Source: an uncultured Bacilli bacterium
GTDB taxonomy: Bacteria > Bacillota_I > Bacilli_A > RF39 > UBA660
Assembly: GCA_934162285.1 (NCBI GenBank)
Contig: CAKPHY010000004.1
Coordinates: forward strand, 1 to 64,000
DNA length: 64,000 bases
Reading direction: 5' to 3'
The notes under the pieces are model-generated. The model was given only the letters and a program-made list of their open reading frames with translations. It was not told the origin of the DNA and ran no database searches. Below, one piece after another: positions 41,549 through 51,060 of the stretch (position 1 is its first letter; each line of letters begins with the position of its first letter). Made by a program: the position numbers and the translations under genes.

Positions 41549-43204
41549 ATGAAAAAGAAAGTAAAACTAAGGTATGATCGAATAGCAATATTTGCAGTTT
41601 TTTGCTTTCTTGCTGTATTTTTATTTATAAAAAGTATAACATTCTTATTTTCTAAAATAAATCCTAAAACAGAAAAATACTTTTTAGCAAGTATCAGTAA
41701 TAAAGTTAATTTATATGACAAAAATAAAAACAAAATCAAAGAAGAAAATAGAGGTCAAGAAGTTTTTCTTTATGTTGATACTATAAAAGATGAATATAGT
41801 AAAGTAAAGTATCAAGGTAAAAACTACTATGTCAAAAATGAAGAGTTGTCTAAAGAATATAGTGATGTCGTTTTAATAAAAGATCTATATGTTCGAACAG
41901 CAACTGTTTTATTAGATGGTATCAGTGTTTTAAATTACATTCCGAAAGGATCAAAACTTGAAGTCCTTGGCTTTGATGAAATAGATAATAATGGCAATGT
42001 TTTTAATTATAAAGTAAAATATGATAATCAAGTCGGGTATGTAAATGAAGAATATTTAGTTGGTTCTAAAGAAGAATCACTTATTAACTATGATCAAAAT
42101 GGTAATTATCTAATTCATAAAGCTAGAACCAGTAGCTATGGTGGCAATGCTGGAGATTTAGATTTTTATCCTCGTCAAAAAGGTAATTTTCAAAACAATA
42201 AAATGCCTGATAAAGTCCGTGCTTTATACTTAAATGGTGAAGCTATTTATGAAGCCCAAGATTATATTGAAATAGCTAAAGGTAGTCAAATAAATGCCTT
42301 TGTTATCAATATTAAAGATGATGTATTATCATATAAATCAGAAGTAGCCAAAGAATTTTCTTTAAGAAGCTATAATAATGCTTTGGGATCAATTGAAAAA
42401 TATAAGCAAAATATTGAACTTTTAAAAAATAATGGATATTACTTAATTGGGCGAATTTCGGTTTTTAAAGATTACGCTTATGCTCTTGATAATCCTAACA
42501 ATGCTATAACTGATAAAAATGGAGATCTTTATAAACATAATGGTTCATATTGGCCAAGTGCTTATAATACTAATGTCTGGGAATACAACTTAAAGCTAGC
42601 TTTAGAAGCAATTGAATTATTTGGTTTTAATGAAATACAATTTGATTATGTTCGCTTTCCAGATGGCACTAGCAGTCTTGAAAAAGATGGCGTAATCGAT
42701 ATGAAAAATAATTATAACATCTCTAAGATTCAAGCTATTCAAACTTTCCTCATGTATGCAACTGATATATTACATCAAAAAGAAGTTTATGTTTCTGCTG
42801 ATGTTTTTGGTGAAAGTGCTCATACATACGTTAACTCTTATGGTCAATATTGGGGAGCAATTTCCAATGTTGTTGACGTAATAAGTGCCATGCCATACCC
42901 CGATCACTTCAATATAAATCAATATGGGATAGAAGAACCAGTATGGACAAATCCCTATAAATTGTTGTATACTTGGAGTAAGAATTTTGCAATGAAACGT
43001 CAAAGTGAAATACCAACTCCTGCTATAATGCGAACTTGGATTCAAGCTTATAATACAACTAAAACTCCAGCTGTAGAATATAATGCTGAAAAAATAAAAG
43101 AGCAAATAAAAGGACTAGAAGATGGCGGAGCCGTTGGGGGATATATGACTTGGAATTCAGTTTCCAGCAAATCAAAATATCGTGAAATTGCAAATTCAAT
43201 GTGA
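41549..43204 (+). CDS. Putative glycoside hydrolase (DUF4015) with SH3-like modules
   Basis: A 551-residue envelope protein: one membrane helix (about 14-33), a pair of bacterial SH3-like modules (about 50-180), then a DUF4015/GH-like TIM barrel (about 220-545). The barrel shows VRALYLNGEAI, AFVINIKDD, FNEIQFDYVRFPDG, VYVSADVFGES and ISAMPYPDHF. These carry conserved Asp and Glu residues consistent with a retaining glycosidase. The SH3 modules suggest wall binding, so a wall or capsule glycan is the probable substrate. Not biochemically assigned. Confidence 0.85.
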   Translation: MKKKVKLRYDRIAIFAVFCFLAVFLFIKSITFLFSKINPKTEKYFLASISNKVNLYDKNKNKIKEENRGQEVFLYVDTIKDEYSKVKYQGKNYYVKNEELSKEYSDVVLIKDLYVRTATVLLDGISVLNYIPKGSKLEVLGFDEIDNNGNVFNYKVKYDNQVGYVNEEYLVGSKEESLINYDQNGNYLIHKARTSSYGGNAGDLDFYPRQKGNFQNNKMPDKVRALYLNGEAIYEAQDYIEIAKGSQINAFVINIKDDVLSYKSEVAKEFSLRSYNNALGSIEKYKQNIELLKNNGYYLIGRISVFKDYAYALDNPNNAITDKNGDLYKHNGSYWPSAYNTNVWEYNLKLALEAIELFGFNEIQFDYVRFPDGTSSLEKDGVIDMKNNYNISKIQAIQTFLMYATDILHQKEVYVSADVFGESAHTYVNSYGQYWGAISNVVDVISAMPYPDHFNINQYGIEEPVWTNPYKLLYTWSKNFAMKRQSEIPTPAIMRTWIQAYNTTKTPAVEYNAEKIKEQIKGLEDGGAVGGYMTWNSVSSKSKYREIANSM

Positions 43205-43211
43205 GGTAACT

Positions 43212-43487
43212 ATGAAAATAAAAATAAATGATAAAGAATATGAATTACTTGAAAACTATAAAGATGGTTTTAATCAAGAAGAATTTACAAAATGTTTAAC
43301 TGAGTTTTATGATAATTACGATTACATTTTAGGTGATTGGGCTTATGGTAAATTGCGATTAAAAGGTTTTTGTGATAAAAGCAATAAAAACTTTAACAAT
43401 GTAAATGATATAAAAAATAAAGAAAAGTACATAAAAGAAGAATGTGCTTATGAATGTAAATACTTTTTAGTAAAGATATGTAGGTGA
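43212..43487 (+). CDS. yutD: YutD-like protein
   Basis: A 91-residue protein of the YutD (DUF1027) family: ELLENYKDGFNQEEF, the hallmark YDYILGDWAYGKLRLKGF and the C-terminal Cys-bearing ECAYECKYFLVK. Function unknown, widespread in Firmicutes. I set the start at 43212 behind TGAGGTAACT. The longer frame begins inside the preceding gene. It is followed 4 nt later by the first of the Ig-scaffold proteins, so these may share a transcript. Confidence 0.85.
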   Translation: MKIKINDKEYELLENYKDGFNQEEFTKCLTEFYDNYDYILGDWAYGKLRLKGFCDKSNKNFNNVNDIKNKEKYIKEECAYECKYFLVKICR

Positions 43488-43491
43488 ATAT

Positions 43492-45339
43492 ATGTTTGAA
43501 AGGATAGGTAATTTAGAAACAGAAGAAAAAATCCACAGATATTTTTCTTACCTTAAATATGCTTTAATCGGCATTTCAATAATTATCTTGTATTTCTTAA
43601 TTCGTAATTTTATTCATACCTATAGTGATACTGAAAAAGAAATGATTGAACTTGCTAAAAATTACATTAAAGATAATAATATCGCTATAAGTGGTGATTA
43701 CTATATAGCTTTAGGTGATTTAGGTGAGGTTGAAGGTGCGGAACTATGCTATAACACCAGTGGCGTTATTGTTACTAAAAATAAGAATAAGTTAAACTTT
43801 CAAACATACTTAAAATGTATTGATCATGAAACAACAATTGTTAAAAACAAAGAAAAATATATCACTTTGAGTGGTGACACCATCACTATATTAAATGCTG
43901 GTGAAATTTATGAAGAAAAAGGTTTTTACACTGAAGATGATGTTGAAGTAAAAACAACAGGAACAGTTTCTCGAGAACCAGGTATTTATACAATAACTTA
44001 TGATGTTTATATAGATGGTAAAAAGAAAGAGACTCTTTACCGTAAAGTAATTGTAACCAAATATGATAAAAATGCTACCAATAGTGGGGTTAAAAATGTT
44101 GACATTCCAAGCTTAACATTGTTAGGAAACTCAACAATGATTCTTGAAAAAAATGAAAGATTTTATGAACCAGGTTATAAAGCTGTCGATTATAAAGATG
44201 GTAAAATCAGTCGTCAAGTTGAAGTAAGTGGTAAAGTTGATAGCAGTAAAACTGGTATTTACATTGTCAATTATTCGGTTACTAATTCTCGTAGCAAAAA
44301 AGTTACAAAAACACGTGTAGTAAGAGTAGTAGAAGAAAAAAGCGATCTAGTAATTGATCATAAAATTGAAAAATTATCGTCAGGATTTGTTGTTAATTTA
44401 AAAATAACAGGAAGTGGCTATAAACAAACGATTTTACCGGATGGTAGTAAAACAAGTAATACTGTTTTTAGCTATCCTATCAAAAGTAATGGCATATATT
44501 CTTTTGCTGTTTATGATGTTGAAGGTAATGTCAATGTTCGTGAAGTTGATGTCAATGATATTGATATTACAGGACCGACTGGAAACTGTATCGCCAATGT
44601 TAATTCAAATAAAACGGCTGTTGTAATTAATGCAACCGATAAAAGTGGTATTAGTGGCTATAACTTTATTGTTGATGGCGTTGCTTCTAATTTCATTTCG
44701 AGTTTATCATATGAAACAGCAGCAACTGGAATTAAAGTTATAGGTCAAGTAAAAGATACATATGGAAATGTAACTACTATGACTTGTCAAGTGAATGATA
44801 TTTCTAGGACAGTAGGTACAATGACCAATGGCGTTATGAATATTCCTCTTTATTTACAATACAACTATACAACACCAATCTATTGGGGAACTCAAGGAAA
44901 AACTTCCACAGTAAAAAGATCCGGATGTGGACCAACTTCCGTTTCAATGATTATTACTTACTTTACAGGCAATGTTAGTCAAAATCCTCAATTCCTATTT
45001 GAGTGGTTAAATAGTTTAAATTATTACCATGGAGCTGGTTTCGGGCAAGCAGCTTTAACGAAGGCTGCTAAAAAATATGGTGTCACTTGTACATGGCGTG
45101 GATTAAATGAAGAACAATTGAAAGCTACTATTTTAGCAGGTAATCCAATAATTGCTTTCATGGGACCTGGTGCTTTCACCAGTGGTGGTCATTATATAGT
45201 TTTAAAAGGTGTAACAAGTGATGGGAAGATCCTAGTAAATGATCCTAATAGTGAAAAAAGAAGTAAACAAGCCTGGGATCCTAAAATAATACTAAGCCAA
45301 AGTGTAACTAATGTTCCTTTTGCTGTATGCCATTTGTAA
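43492..45339 (+). CDS. Ig-scaffold membrane protein with C39-type cysteine peptidase domain
   Basis: A 615-residue protein. A membrane helix (about 22-42) is followed by a conserved alpha/beta head with two Cys (ELCYNTSGVIVT, AYLKC-like FQTYLKC), two DUF5011-type Ig modules (second with FYEPGYKAVDYKDGKISR), two more beta modules with DITGPTGNC, and a C-terminal Peptidase_C39_2 domain (about 450-615). The latter has nucleophile SGCGPTSVSM, the catalytic His in GGHYIVLKGV and VNDPN. It is first of three tandem paralogues that differ only in the C-terminal hydrolase. Likely an outward-facing wall or peptide hydrolase. Confidence 0.85.
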   Translation: MFERIGNLETEEKIHRYFSYLKYALIGISIIILYFLIRNFIHTYSDTEKEMIELAKNYIKDNNIAISGDYYIALGDLGEVEGAELCYNTSGVIVTKNKNKLNFQTYLKCIDHETTIVKNKEKYITLSGDTITILNAGEIYEEKGFYTEDDVEVKTTGTVSREPGIYTITYDVYIDGKKKETLYRKVIVTKYDKNATNSGVKNVDIPSLTLLGNSTMILEKNERFYEPGYKAVDYKDGKISRQVEVSGKVDSSKTGIYIVNYSVTNSRSKKVTKTRVVRVVEEKSDLVIDHKIEKLSSGFVVNLKITGSGYKQTILPDGSKTSNTVFSYPIKSNGIYSFAVYDVEGNVNVREVDVNDIDITGPTGNCIANVNSNKTAVVINATDKSGISGYNFIVDGVASNFISSLSYETAATGIKVIGQVKDTYGNVTTMTCQVNDISRTVGTMTNGVMNIPLYLQYNYTTPIYWGTQGKTSTVKRSGCGPTSVSMIITYFTGNVSQNPQFLFEWLNSLNYYHGAGFGQAALTKAAKKYGVTCTWRGLNEEQLKATILAGNPIIAFMGPGAFTSGGHYIVLKGVTSDGKILVNDPNSEKRSKQAWDPKIILSQSVTNVPFAVCHL

Positions 45340-45359
45340 AAAGATAAAAGGGTGGTAAT

Positions 45360-47240
45360 ATGAATACTCTAGAACGTGAAGAAAGAATTCAAAACATAAT
45401 CAAATATGGAAAATATGTTGTTTTGATAGTAATAATTGGCATAATAGCCTTGATTATAATAAATTCCAAACAAAGTTATAGCAAAATAGAAAAGACTTTG
45501 ATCGAAGCAGCTCAAAAATATGTAGCAGACAACAAGATTCAAGTTAATGATACGACATACATTGAAATTACTAAACTAGGCGAAATAGAAGGAACCGAAT
45601 TATGTAGTAAAGCAAGTGGGGTTTCTGTAACTAATGAAAATGGTAAATTTAAGTATAAAGCATTTTTAAGCTGTAATAATTATCAAAGCAAAGTTTCAAC
45701 AGCAAATACCAAATATATAATTTTAACTGGTGGCGATGTAATAACTCTTAATAAAGGCGAAGTTTTTAATGATCCTTTATATACATTAAAAAAAGAAGCT
45801 GAAGTTATCATATCGGGTAAAGTTTTGACAACACCAGGAATATATACTATAAGTTATGCTGCCTATGTAGATAACGAATTGAAAGAAACTGTTTATCGTA
45901 AAGTAATAGTAAGTGAAAACGATAAAGCGAGCAATATCAGTGGTTTAGTCAATGAAGTTGATCCCATTATTACATTACTTGGTGATAAAAATATGACAAT
46001 ATCACTTAATTCTCGATATAAAGAACCTGGATATAAAGCTATTGATTATGTTGATGGCAAAATAAGTAGAAGTGTCGACGTTACTGGTAAAGTAAATACC
46101 AGTCAAGTTGGTACTTATCCAATTACTTATAAAGTAACTAATTCCAGGGGCAGAACAGCAATAGTTCAAAGATTTGTTAAGATAATCAAAGAAACAAGTA
46201 ATTTAAATATTTCCTTGAGTCAAAACAATGAAGAAGTATCAGCAACAACCGAATTAAACCTTGAAATAATTGGAGAAGATTATAGCTATACAATCATTCC
46301 CGACGGTACTAAGTGTATTATGAAAAATTGCAGTTATACTGTTAAAAATAATGGCACATATACTTTTAAAATATATGATATTAGAGGGAATGAGTTTATT
46401 AAAGAAATAGAAGTTTCTAATATAGATAATACTCCACCAGCAGGCTCGTGCAGTGCTCTTATCCGTGGTAATAATACAGAAGTGGAAGTAAATGCCAGCG
46501 ATAACAAAGGAATAGCAAGTTATACTTATATACTAGATGGAGTAGAAGCATCAAAATCAAGCGACAACACTTACAAAGTTAGTAAAAAATCCAGTAAGGT
46601 GACAGTTAAAGTAACGGATATCGCTGGTAACGAAGCAAATCTAACATGTTCTGTTACTGTTAAAGAAGAAACGATTGTTCCTGTAAGAACAAGTGGTAGT
46701 ACCTCTGTTAAAGATGTAGATGAATATTTAGTTGTTGATACTAAAAACGATGTTATATCCTTAGCTAATTATGTTGAGGGAAGAGTTTCGCAAAATACGC
46801 CTCCAGGCTATCCTGACATGTGTTTATCGTTTGCATATTATCACGCTTACAAATTGTATAATGGTGACCCTTTAAGTAGTATGACTGCTGTTGAAGGGGC
46901 AAAATATCATTATGGCTCATTTTTTACTGGAGTAAAAAATGATAGTAAACAAGAAATACTTAAAGTCGTTTATGAACAAATAAAGCAAGGTAGACCATGC
47001 ATATTACATGTAAATGGTAATACATCTGGAACATCGCGCCATTATGTAACCGTTGTCGGTTATAAAAAAACAGTTACATCGGGAGAAACAATGAGTGAAA
47101 CAGACTTACTAATAATTGATTCATACGATGGTAAACTAGAAAGAATGGATAAAGAAGGTTCACGTTTTATGATATCTGGTTATGATACAGGACGTAAAGG
47201 TAATAAAGCTTATGGCTATCAAGTATATATATTAAAATAA
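45360..47240 (+). CDS. Ig-scaffold membrane protein with papain-like C-terminal domain
   Basis: A 626-residue paralogue of both neighbours: helix (about 18-38), Cys-bearing head (ELCSKASGVSVT), Ig modules (YKEPGYKAIDYVDGKISR) and DNTPPAGSC module. The C-terminal domain (about 455-626) is a papain-like fold different from the C39 and NlpC/P60 domains beside it. It has a probable nucleophile in PDMCLSFAYYHAYKLY, His in SRHYVTVVGYK and Asp in LIIDSYDG. The substrate is unknown. It begins 20 nt after the previous stop, with GGGTGG as ribosome site, and ends in a strong terminator. Confidence 0.82.
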   Translation: MNTLEREERIQNIIKYGKYVVLIVIIGIIALIIINSKQSYSKIEKTLIEAAQKYVADNKIQVNDTTYIEITKLGEIEGTELCSKASGVSVTNENGKFKYKAFLSCNNYQSKVSTANTKYIILTGGDVITLNKGEVFNDPLYTLKKEAEVIISGKVLTTPGIYTISYAAYVDNELKETVYRKVIVSENDKASNISGLVNEVDPIITLLGDKNMTISLNSRYKEPGYKAIDYVDGKISRSVDVTGKVNTSQVGTYPITYKVTNSRGRTAIVQRFVKIIKETSNLNISLSQNNEEVSATTELNLEIIGEDYSYTIIPDGTKCIMKNCSYTVKNNGTYTFKIYDIRGNEFIKEIEVSNIDNTPPAGSCSALIRGNNTEVEVNASDNKGIASYTYILDGVEASKSSDNTYKVSKKSSKVTVKVTDIAGNEANLTCSVTVKEETIVPVRTSGSTSVKDVDEYLVVDTKNDVISLANYVEGRVSQNTPPGYPDMCLSFAYYHAYKLYNGDPLSSMTAVEGAKYHYGSFFTGVKNDSKQEILKVVYEQIKQGRPCILHVNGNTSGTSRHYVTVVGYKKTVTSGETMSETDLLIIDSYDGKLERMDKEGSRFMISGYDTGRKGNKAYGYQVYILK

Positions 47241-47261
47241 AACTCCATTGGAGTTTTTTTT
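47240..47261 (+). terminator. Terminator after the second Ig-scaffold gene
   Basis: AAACTCC-ATT-GGAGTTT (47240-47256) followed by further T. The promoter of the next gene (TGC-TATAAT at 47266-47271) follows at once. Confidence 0.8.
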
Positions 47262-47286
47262 ATGCTATAATTAAAATGGTGATAAA

Positions 47287-49242
47287 ATGGATGGTTTTTA
47301 CTTACAAGAAAACTTAGAAAAAATAAAAAAATATATTATTTATTTCTTTATCTTAGTAGGAATTATTATAGTAGTTTTTATAGCTTTAAGGCTATTTGAA
47401 AACCCTTATAAAAATTCAGAAAAACTTGCTATAAAAGCTGCTGAAGTTTATGTAAAAAAAAATAATATAGTTGTAACAAGTGAGATATATATCCCCTTAG
47501 AAAAACTACCATCCATTGATAATACCGATTTATGCAAAACTTCGAGTGGAGTAATTGTAACCAATGAAAAAGGAAAATTAAATTATCAAGCTTATTTAAA
47601 ATGTGATGACTATGAAACTAAGATTGTTAATAACAAAGGAAAAATAATTGAATTAGTAGGGGATCCTGTAATCATTTTAAATAATGGTGAACTATTTAAA
47701 GATCCTTTATATATTTTAAAAGATGAAGCTCGTGTCGAAATAGTATCTAATGTAACAACCAAACCAGGAATTTATACTGTAAAATATTGTGCATATGTTG
47801 AAGACAAATTACAAGAAATAATAGAAAGAAGAGTAATAGTAAGTGAAAGTGATAAAGAAAAAACTATTACCGGTTTAATAAATAAAGAAGTGCCTGTTTT
47901 AAAATTAATTGGGGACAAAAATATTTATTTGAGTTTGAATTCCAAATATAAAGAACCCGGTTATAAAGCTTACGATTATAAAGATGGCAAAATAAGTAGA
48001 AATGTTGAAGTAACAGGTAAAGTTGATAGCACTAAGATAGGAACATATACTATAACTTATAAAGTGACCAATTCTAGAGGGGCAACTGTTATTGAAACAC
48101 GAAATGTAAGTATCCTGCAAAAAAAAGCTAATTTTGATATTGATTTAAAAAGTTCTTTTGTAGAAGATAAAACCACTATAACTTTAAGCATAAATGGTAA
48201 TGATTATAACTATAGTATTGATCCTATGGGAAATAAGTGCGTTTTTAAAACTTGCACTACTGAAGTAAAAACCAATGGAACTTACAAATTTAGAATATAT
48301 GATATTTATGGAAATGAATATATCCGTGAAATAGAAATAGATGGAATTGATGATCAAGCTCCAACGGGGATATGTACAGCAACAGTGACTAGTAAAAAAA
48401 GTACAATTGTAATATCAGCTAGTGATAATAAAGGAATTGGTAGTTATACTTATATAATTGATGGATCACGTATTGAAAATCAAAAAACTAATGTTTATGA
48501 AGTTGCTAAAGAAATAAAAACTGCCAGTGTTGAAGTTAAAGATATATCAGGGAATACTACTAAGTTAGCATGTGATATTGAAAATAAAAAAGTAACAAGT
48601 GATATGTCATCTGTTACTATGGCAACTACAACATTTCCATGCCAAGCTGGTTCTAATCAGGCTTTAAATGCTGCCCTAAAAGCTAAAGTAAATGCCGCTG
48701 GGCGTAAAACTAGAGCTGGAGTTGTCGCAGCTGCTACCTATTTAGCAGCCGACTTAGGATATCGCATCGAATATTTCTGGGCTGGTAAATATGATTATGA
48801 AGGTTTAAATTCTAAATGGGGTTGTGAAATGAAGTGGTGGGATCGTAAAGTTTGTAGTCAAAAATCATCAGGAGATACTTGCTTGTATGGAATGGATTGT
48901 ACAGGATTTACTAAATGGGCATTTGTAAATGCCGGCTTTGATGCCAATCTGATTCCAAGAAGTAGACAACAAAGTAGTAACTGGGGAACAGTAAAACCAG
49001 CATATTTTACTTTTGATAGTCCTTCAAAAGTGGAACCACAACCAGGTGACATTTTATATACACCAGGACATGTAGGTCTTATAATTGGTGTTGACGATAA
49101 ACTCATCAAATTGGCTCAATTGACTCCAAGATCTTTAAGTATCGATTTTATTTATAAAGATACTGGCAAAAGCGTAGACAACAAAACTAACTTTTCAGGC
49201 TTTGTTGCTTTAGATGAATTCTATCAAGCATATGGCGAATAG
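47287..49242 (+). CDS. Ig-scaffold membrane protein with NlpC/P60-like domain
   Basis: A 651-residue third paralogue: helix (about 18-38), Cys-bearing head (DLCKTSSGVIVT), Ig modules (YKEPGYKAYDYKDGKISR), DQAPTGICT module. The C-terminal NlpC/P60-like domain (about 460-651) has the nucleophile MDCTGFTKWAF, the RSRQQSSNWG loop, PGDILYTPGHVGLIIG with catalytic His and a preceding Cys-rich insert (KWGCEMKWWDRKVC). NlpC/P60 enzymes cut stem peptides of peptidoglycan. It has its own compact promoter, 15 nt between -10 and ATG. Confidence 0.86.
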   Translation: MDGFYLQENLEKIKKYIIYFFILVGIIIVVFIALRLFENPYKNSEKLAIKAAEVYVKKNNIVVTSEIYIPLEKLPSIDNTDLCKTSSGVIVTNEKGKLNYQAYLKCDDYETKIVNNKGKIIELVGDPVIILNNGELFKDPLYILKDEARVEIVSNVTTKPGIYTVKYCAYVEDKLQEIIERRVIVSESDKEKTITGLINKEVPVLKLIGDKNIYLSLNSKYKEPGYKAYDYKDGKISRNVEVTGKVDSTKIGTYTITYKVTNSRGATVIETRNVSILQKKANFDIDLKSSFVEDKTTITLSINGNDYNYSIDPMGNKCVFKTCTTEVKTNGTYKFRIYDIYGNEYIREIEIDGIDDQAPTGICTATVTSKKSTIVISASDNKGIGSYTYIIDGSRIENQKTNVYEVAKEIKTASVEVKDISGNTTKLACDIENKKVTSDMSSVTMATTTFPCQAGSNQALNAALKAKVNAAGRKTRAGVVAAATYLAADLGYRIEYFWAGKYDYEGLNSKWGCEMKWWDRKVCSQKSSGDTCLYGMDCTGFTKWAFVNAGFDANLIPRSRQQSSNWGTVKPAYFTFDSPSKVEPQPGDILYTPGHVGLIIGVDDKLIKLAQLTPRSLSIDFIYKDTGKSVDNKTNFSGFVALDEFYQAYGE

Positions 49243-49251
49243 GAGAATAAC

Positions 49252-50478
49252 ATGATTAAAACTGTAAAAATAACCGATTTTGACTATCAAGGAAGAGGTG
49301 TAGCAAGGATCGATGATAAAGTAACATTTATCAGAGGAGCACTTTTAGATGAAATAGTCGAAATAGAAATAACTAAAACATCAAAAAAGTTTGATGAAGC
49401 AAAAACTATCAAAGTAATTAAAAAAAATAATTCAAGAGTAACAGCACCATGTCCATATTATGAAAGATGTGGTGGTTGTGATTTAATGCATATGAATTAC
49501 AATGGAGCATTAAAATTTAAAGAAAATAAAGTAAAAAATACAATAAAAAAATTTGCTAACATAGAAACAACTATTAAACCAATAATTCCAGCTGAAGAAA
49601 TACTTAACTATCGAAATAAAGTAACGTTTAAAGTCAAAAATAAAAAGATAGGTTATTATAAAAAAGAAAGCAATGAATTTATAGAAATAAATAATTGTTT
49701 AATATGCGATAATTTAGAACAAACATTAAAAGAAATAAAAAAATGCGATTTAAAAGATGTATCTGAAATAATAATAAGATCATCTAAAAATTTGTTAGAA
49801 AAAATGCTTATATTTAAAGCAACTAAAGATTTAGATACAAGTAAATTAAAAGGTTTTGATTCTATATATTTATTAAAAAATAATCAATATATCTTAAAAT
49901 CAGGTAATAAAAATATAATTGAAATTATGAAAAATTTTCAATTTTGTATTTCACCAGAAGCTTTCTTTCAAGTAAATACTAATCAAGCAATAAAACTATA
50001 TGATAAAGTTTTAGAATATGCCGATCCCAAAGAAAATGAAACCATTTTAGATCTTTATTCCGGAACTGGAACCATTGGTTTATACTTAAGCAAAAAAGCT
50101 AAAAAAATTATAGGTATTGAAATCAACGAAGAAGCGATTAAGGATGCCAATTCTAACAAAGAAAAAAATAATATTAAAAACGCTACTTTTTATGCATTAA
50201 ATGCCAATCAATTCTTAAGTAAAATCAAAGAAAAAATTGATACAGTTATAGTAGATCCTCCAAGAGGTGGTCTAGATACAAAAACAATCAATTCCATTTT
50301 AAAAATACATCCTAATAAAATAGTCTATGTTTCATGTGATGTTTCAACTTTAGCAAGAGATTTAAAAATATTAAGTGAAAACTATAACGTTCAAGAAATA
50401 ACCCCTGTTGATATGTTTCCCAATACTTGTCACGTTGAATGTGTTTCAGTACTACATCGAAAAAGTCTTGAAAAATAA
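49252..50478 (+). CDS. rlmD: 23S rRNA (uracil-C5) methyltransferase, RlmD/TrmA family
   Basis: A 408-residue RNA m5U methylase: N-terminal TRAM-like OB fold, Fe-S cluster motif CPYYERCGGCDLMH with a later Cys, SAM motif LDLYSGTGTIGL (about 265), VDPPRGG and the catalytic-Cys motif YVSCDVSTLARDL near residue 365. The 23S target (U747 and/or U1939) is by family analogy. Begins 9 nt after the NlpC/P60-like gene with GGAGAATAAC before it, so it may be read from the same transcript. Confidence 0.92.
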   Translation: MIKTVKITDFDYQGRGVARIDDKVTFIRGALLDEIVEIEITKTSKKFDEAKTIKVIKKNNSRVTAPCPYYERCGGCDLMHMNYNGALKFKENKVKNTIKKFANIETTIKPIIPAEEILNYRNKVTFKVKNKKIGYYKKESNEFIEINNCLICDNLEQTLKEIKKCDLKDVSEIIIRSSKNLLEKMLIFKATKDLDTSKLKGFDSIYLLKNNQYILKSGNKNIIEIMKNFQFCISPEAFFQVNTNQAIKLYDKVLEYADPKENETILDLYSGTGTIGLYLSKKAKKIIGIEINEEAIKDANSNKEKNNIKNATFYALNANQFLSKIKEKIDTVIVDPPRGGLDTKTINSILKIHPNKIVYVSCDVSTLARDLKILSENYNVQEITPVDMFPNTCHVECVSVLHRKSLEK

Positions 50479-50647
50479 GGCTTTTTGTTCTTTGCTCAAA
50501 CTAAAAAAATGATATTTTAAATAGAATTTATGTAAAAAAATTAAAAATAATCAAAAGGTTGTCTTAGTATGATATATACACGACGTTGGGATAAGTGGTA
50601 TATGAAAACATATGCTACTTAATATGTTTTAAAGGTGATGATAAAAT

Positions 50648-51060
50648 ATGAATGAAAGCAATATATTGTTATATGAAACTGATGAAGGTAAAATTAATGT
50701 AGATGTAATATTAAAAGATGAACCAATATGGTTAACTCAAAAGAGTATGAGTGAACTTTTTGATGTTAATGTACCTGCAATTAATAAGCATTTAAATAAT
50801 ATATATGAAGAGAAAGAACTTGATAAAAATTCAACTATTTCCAAAATGGAATGGTTCGAAAAGAAGGAAATAGGAATGTTAATCGAGAATTAGGATTTTA
50901 TAATTTGGATGCTATTATTGCAGTTGGATACAGAGTTAATTCTAAGAAAGCAACAAAATTTAGAATTTGGGCTACAAAAATATTAAAAGATTATATGATT
51001 AAGGGGTTTGTAATTGATGTTGATAAAATGAAAGTGGTAACTTATGATGAAGATAAATGA
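50648..51060 (+). pseudogene. RhuM-family protein, frameshifted and truncated
   Basis: Two overlapping frames together match the N-terminal half of RhuM (virulence RhuM/DUF4357-type) proteins. The first gives LLYETDEGKINVDVILKDE, IWLTQKSMSELFDV and ISKMEW. The second, in the -1 frame from about 50851, gives VRKEGNRNVNRELGFYNLD, AIIAVGYRVNSKKATKFR and IWATKILKDYMIKGF. The break is near 50848. The frame then stops at 51060, whereas full proteins are about 330 residues. It is a relic of a mobile or defence-associated gene. Confidence 0.82.
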
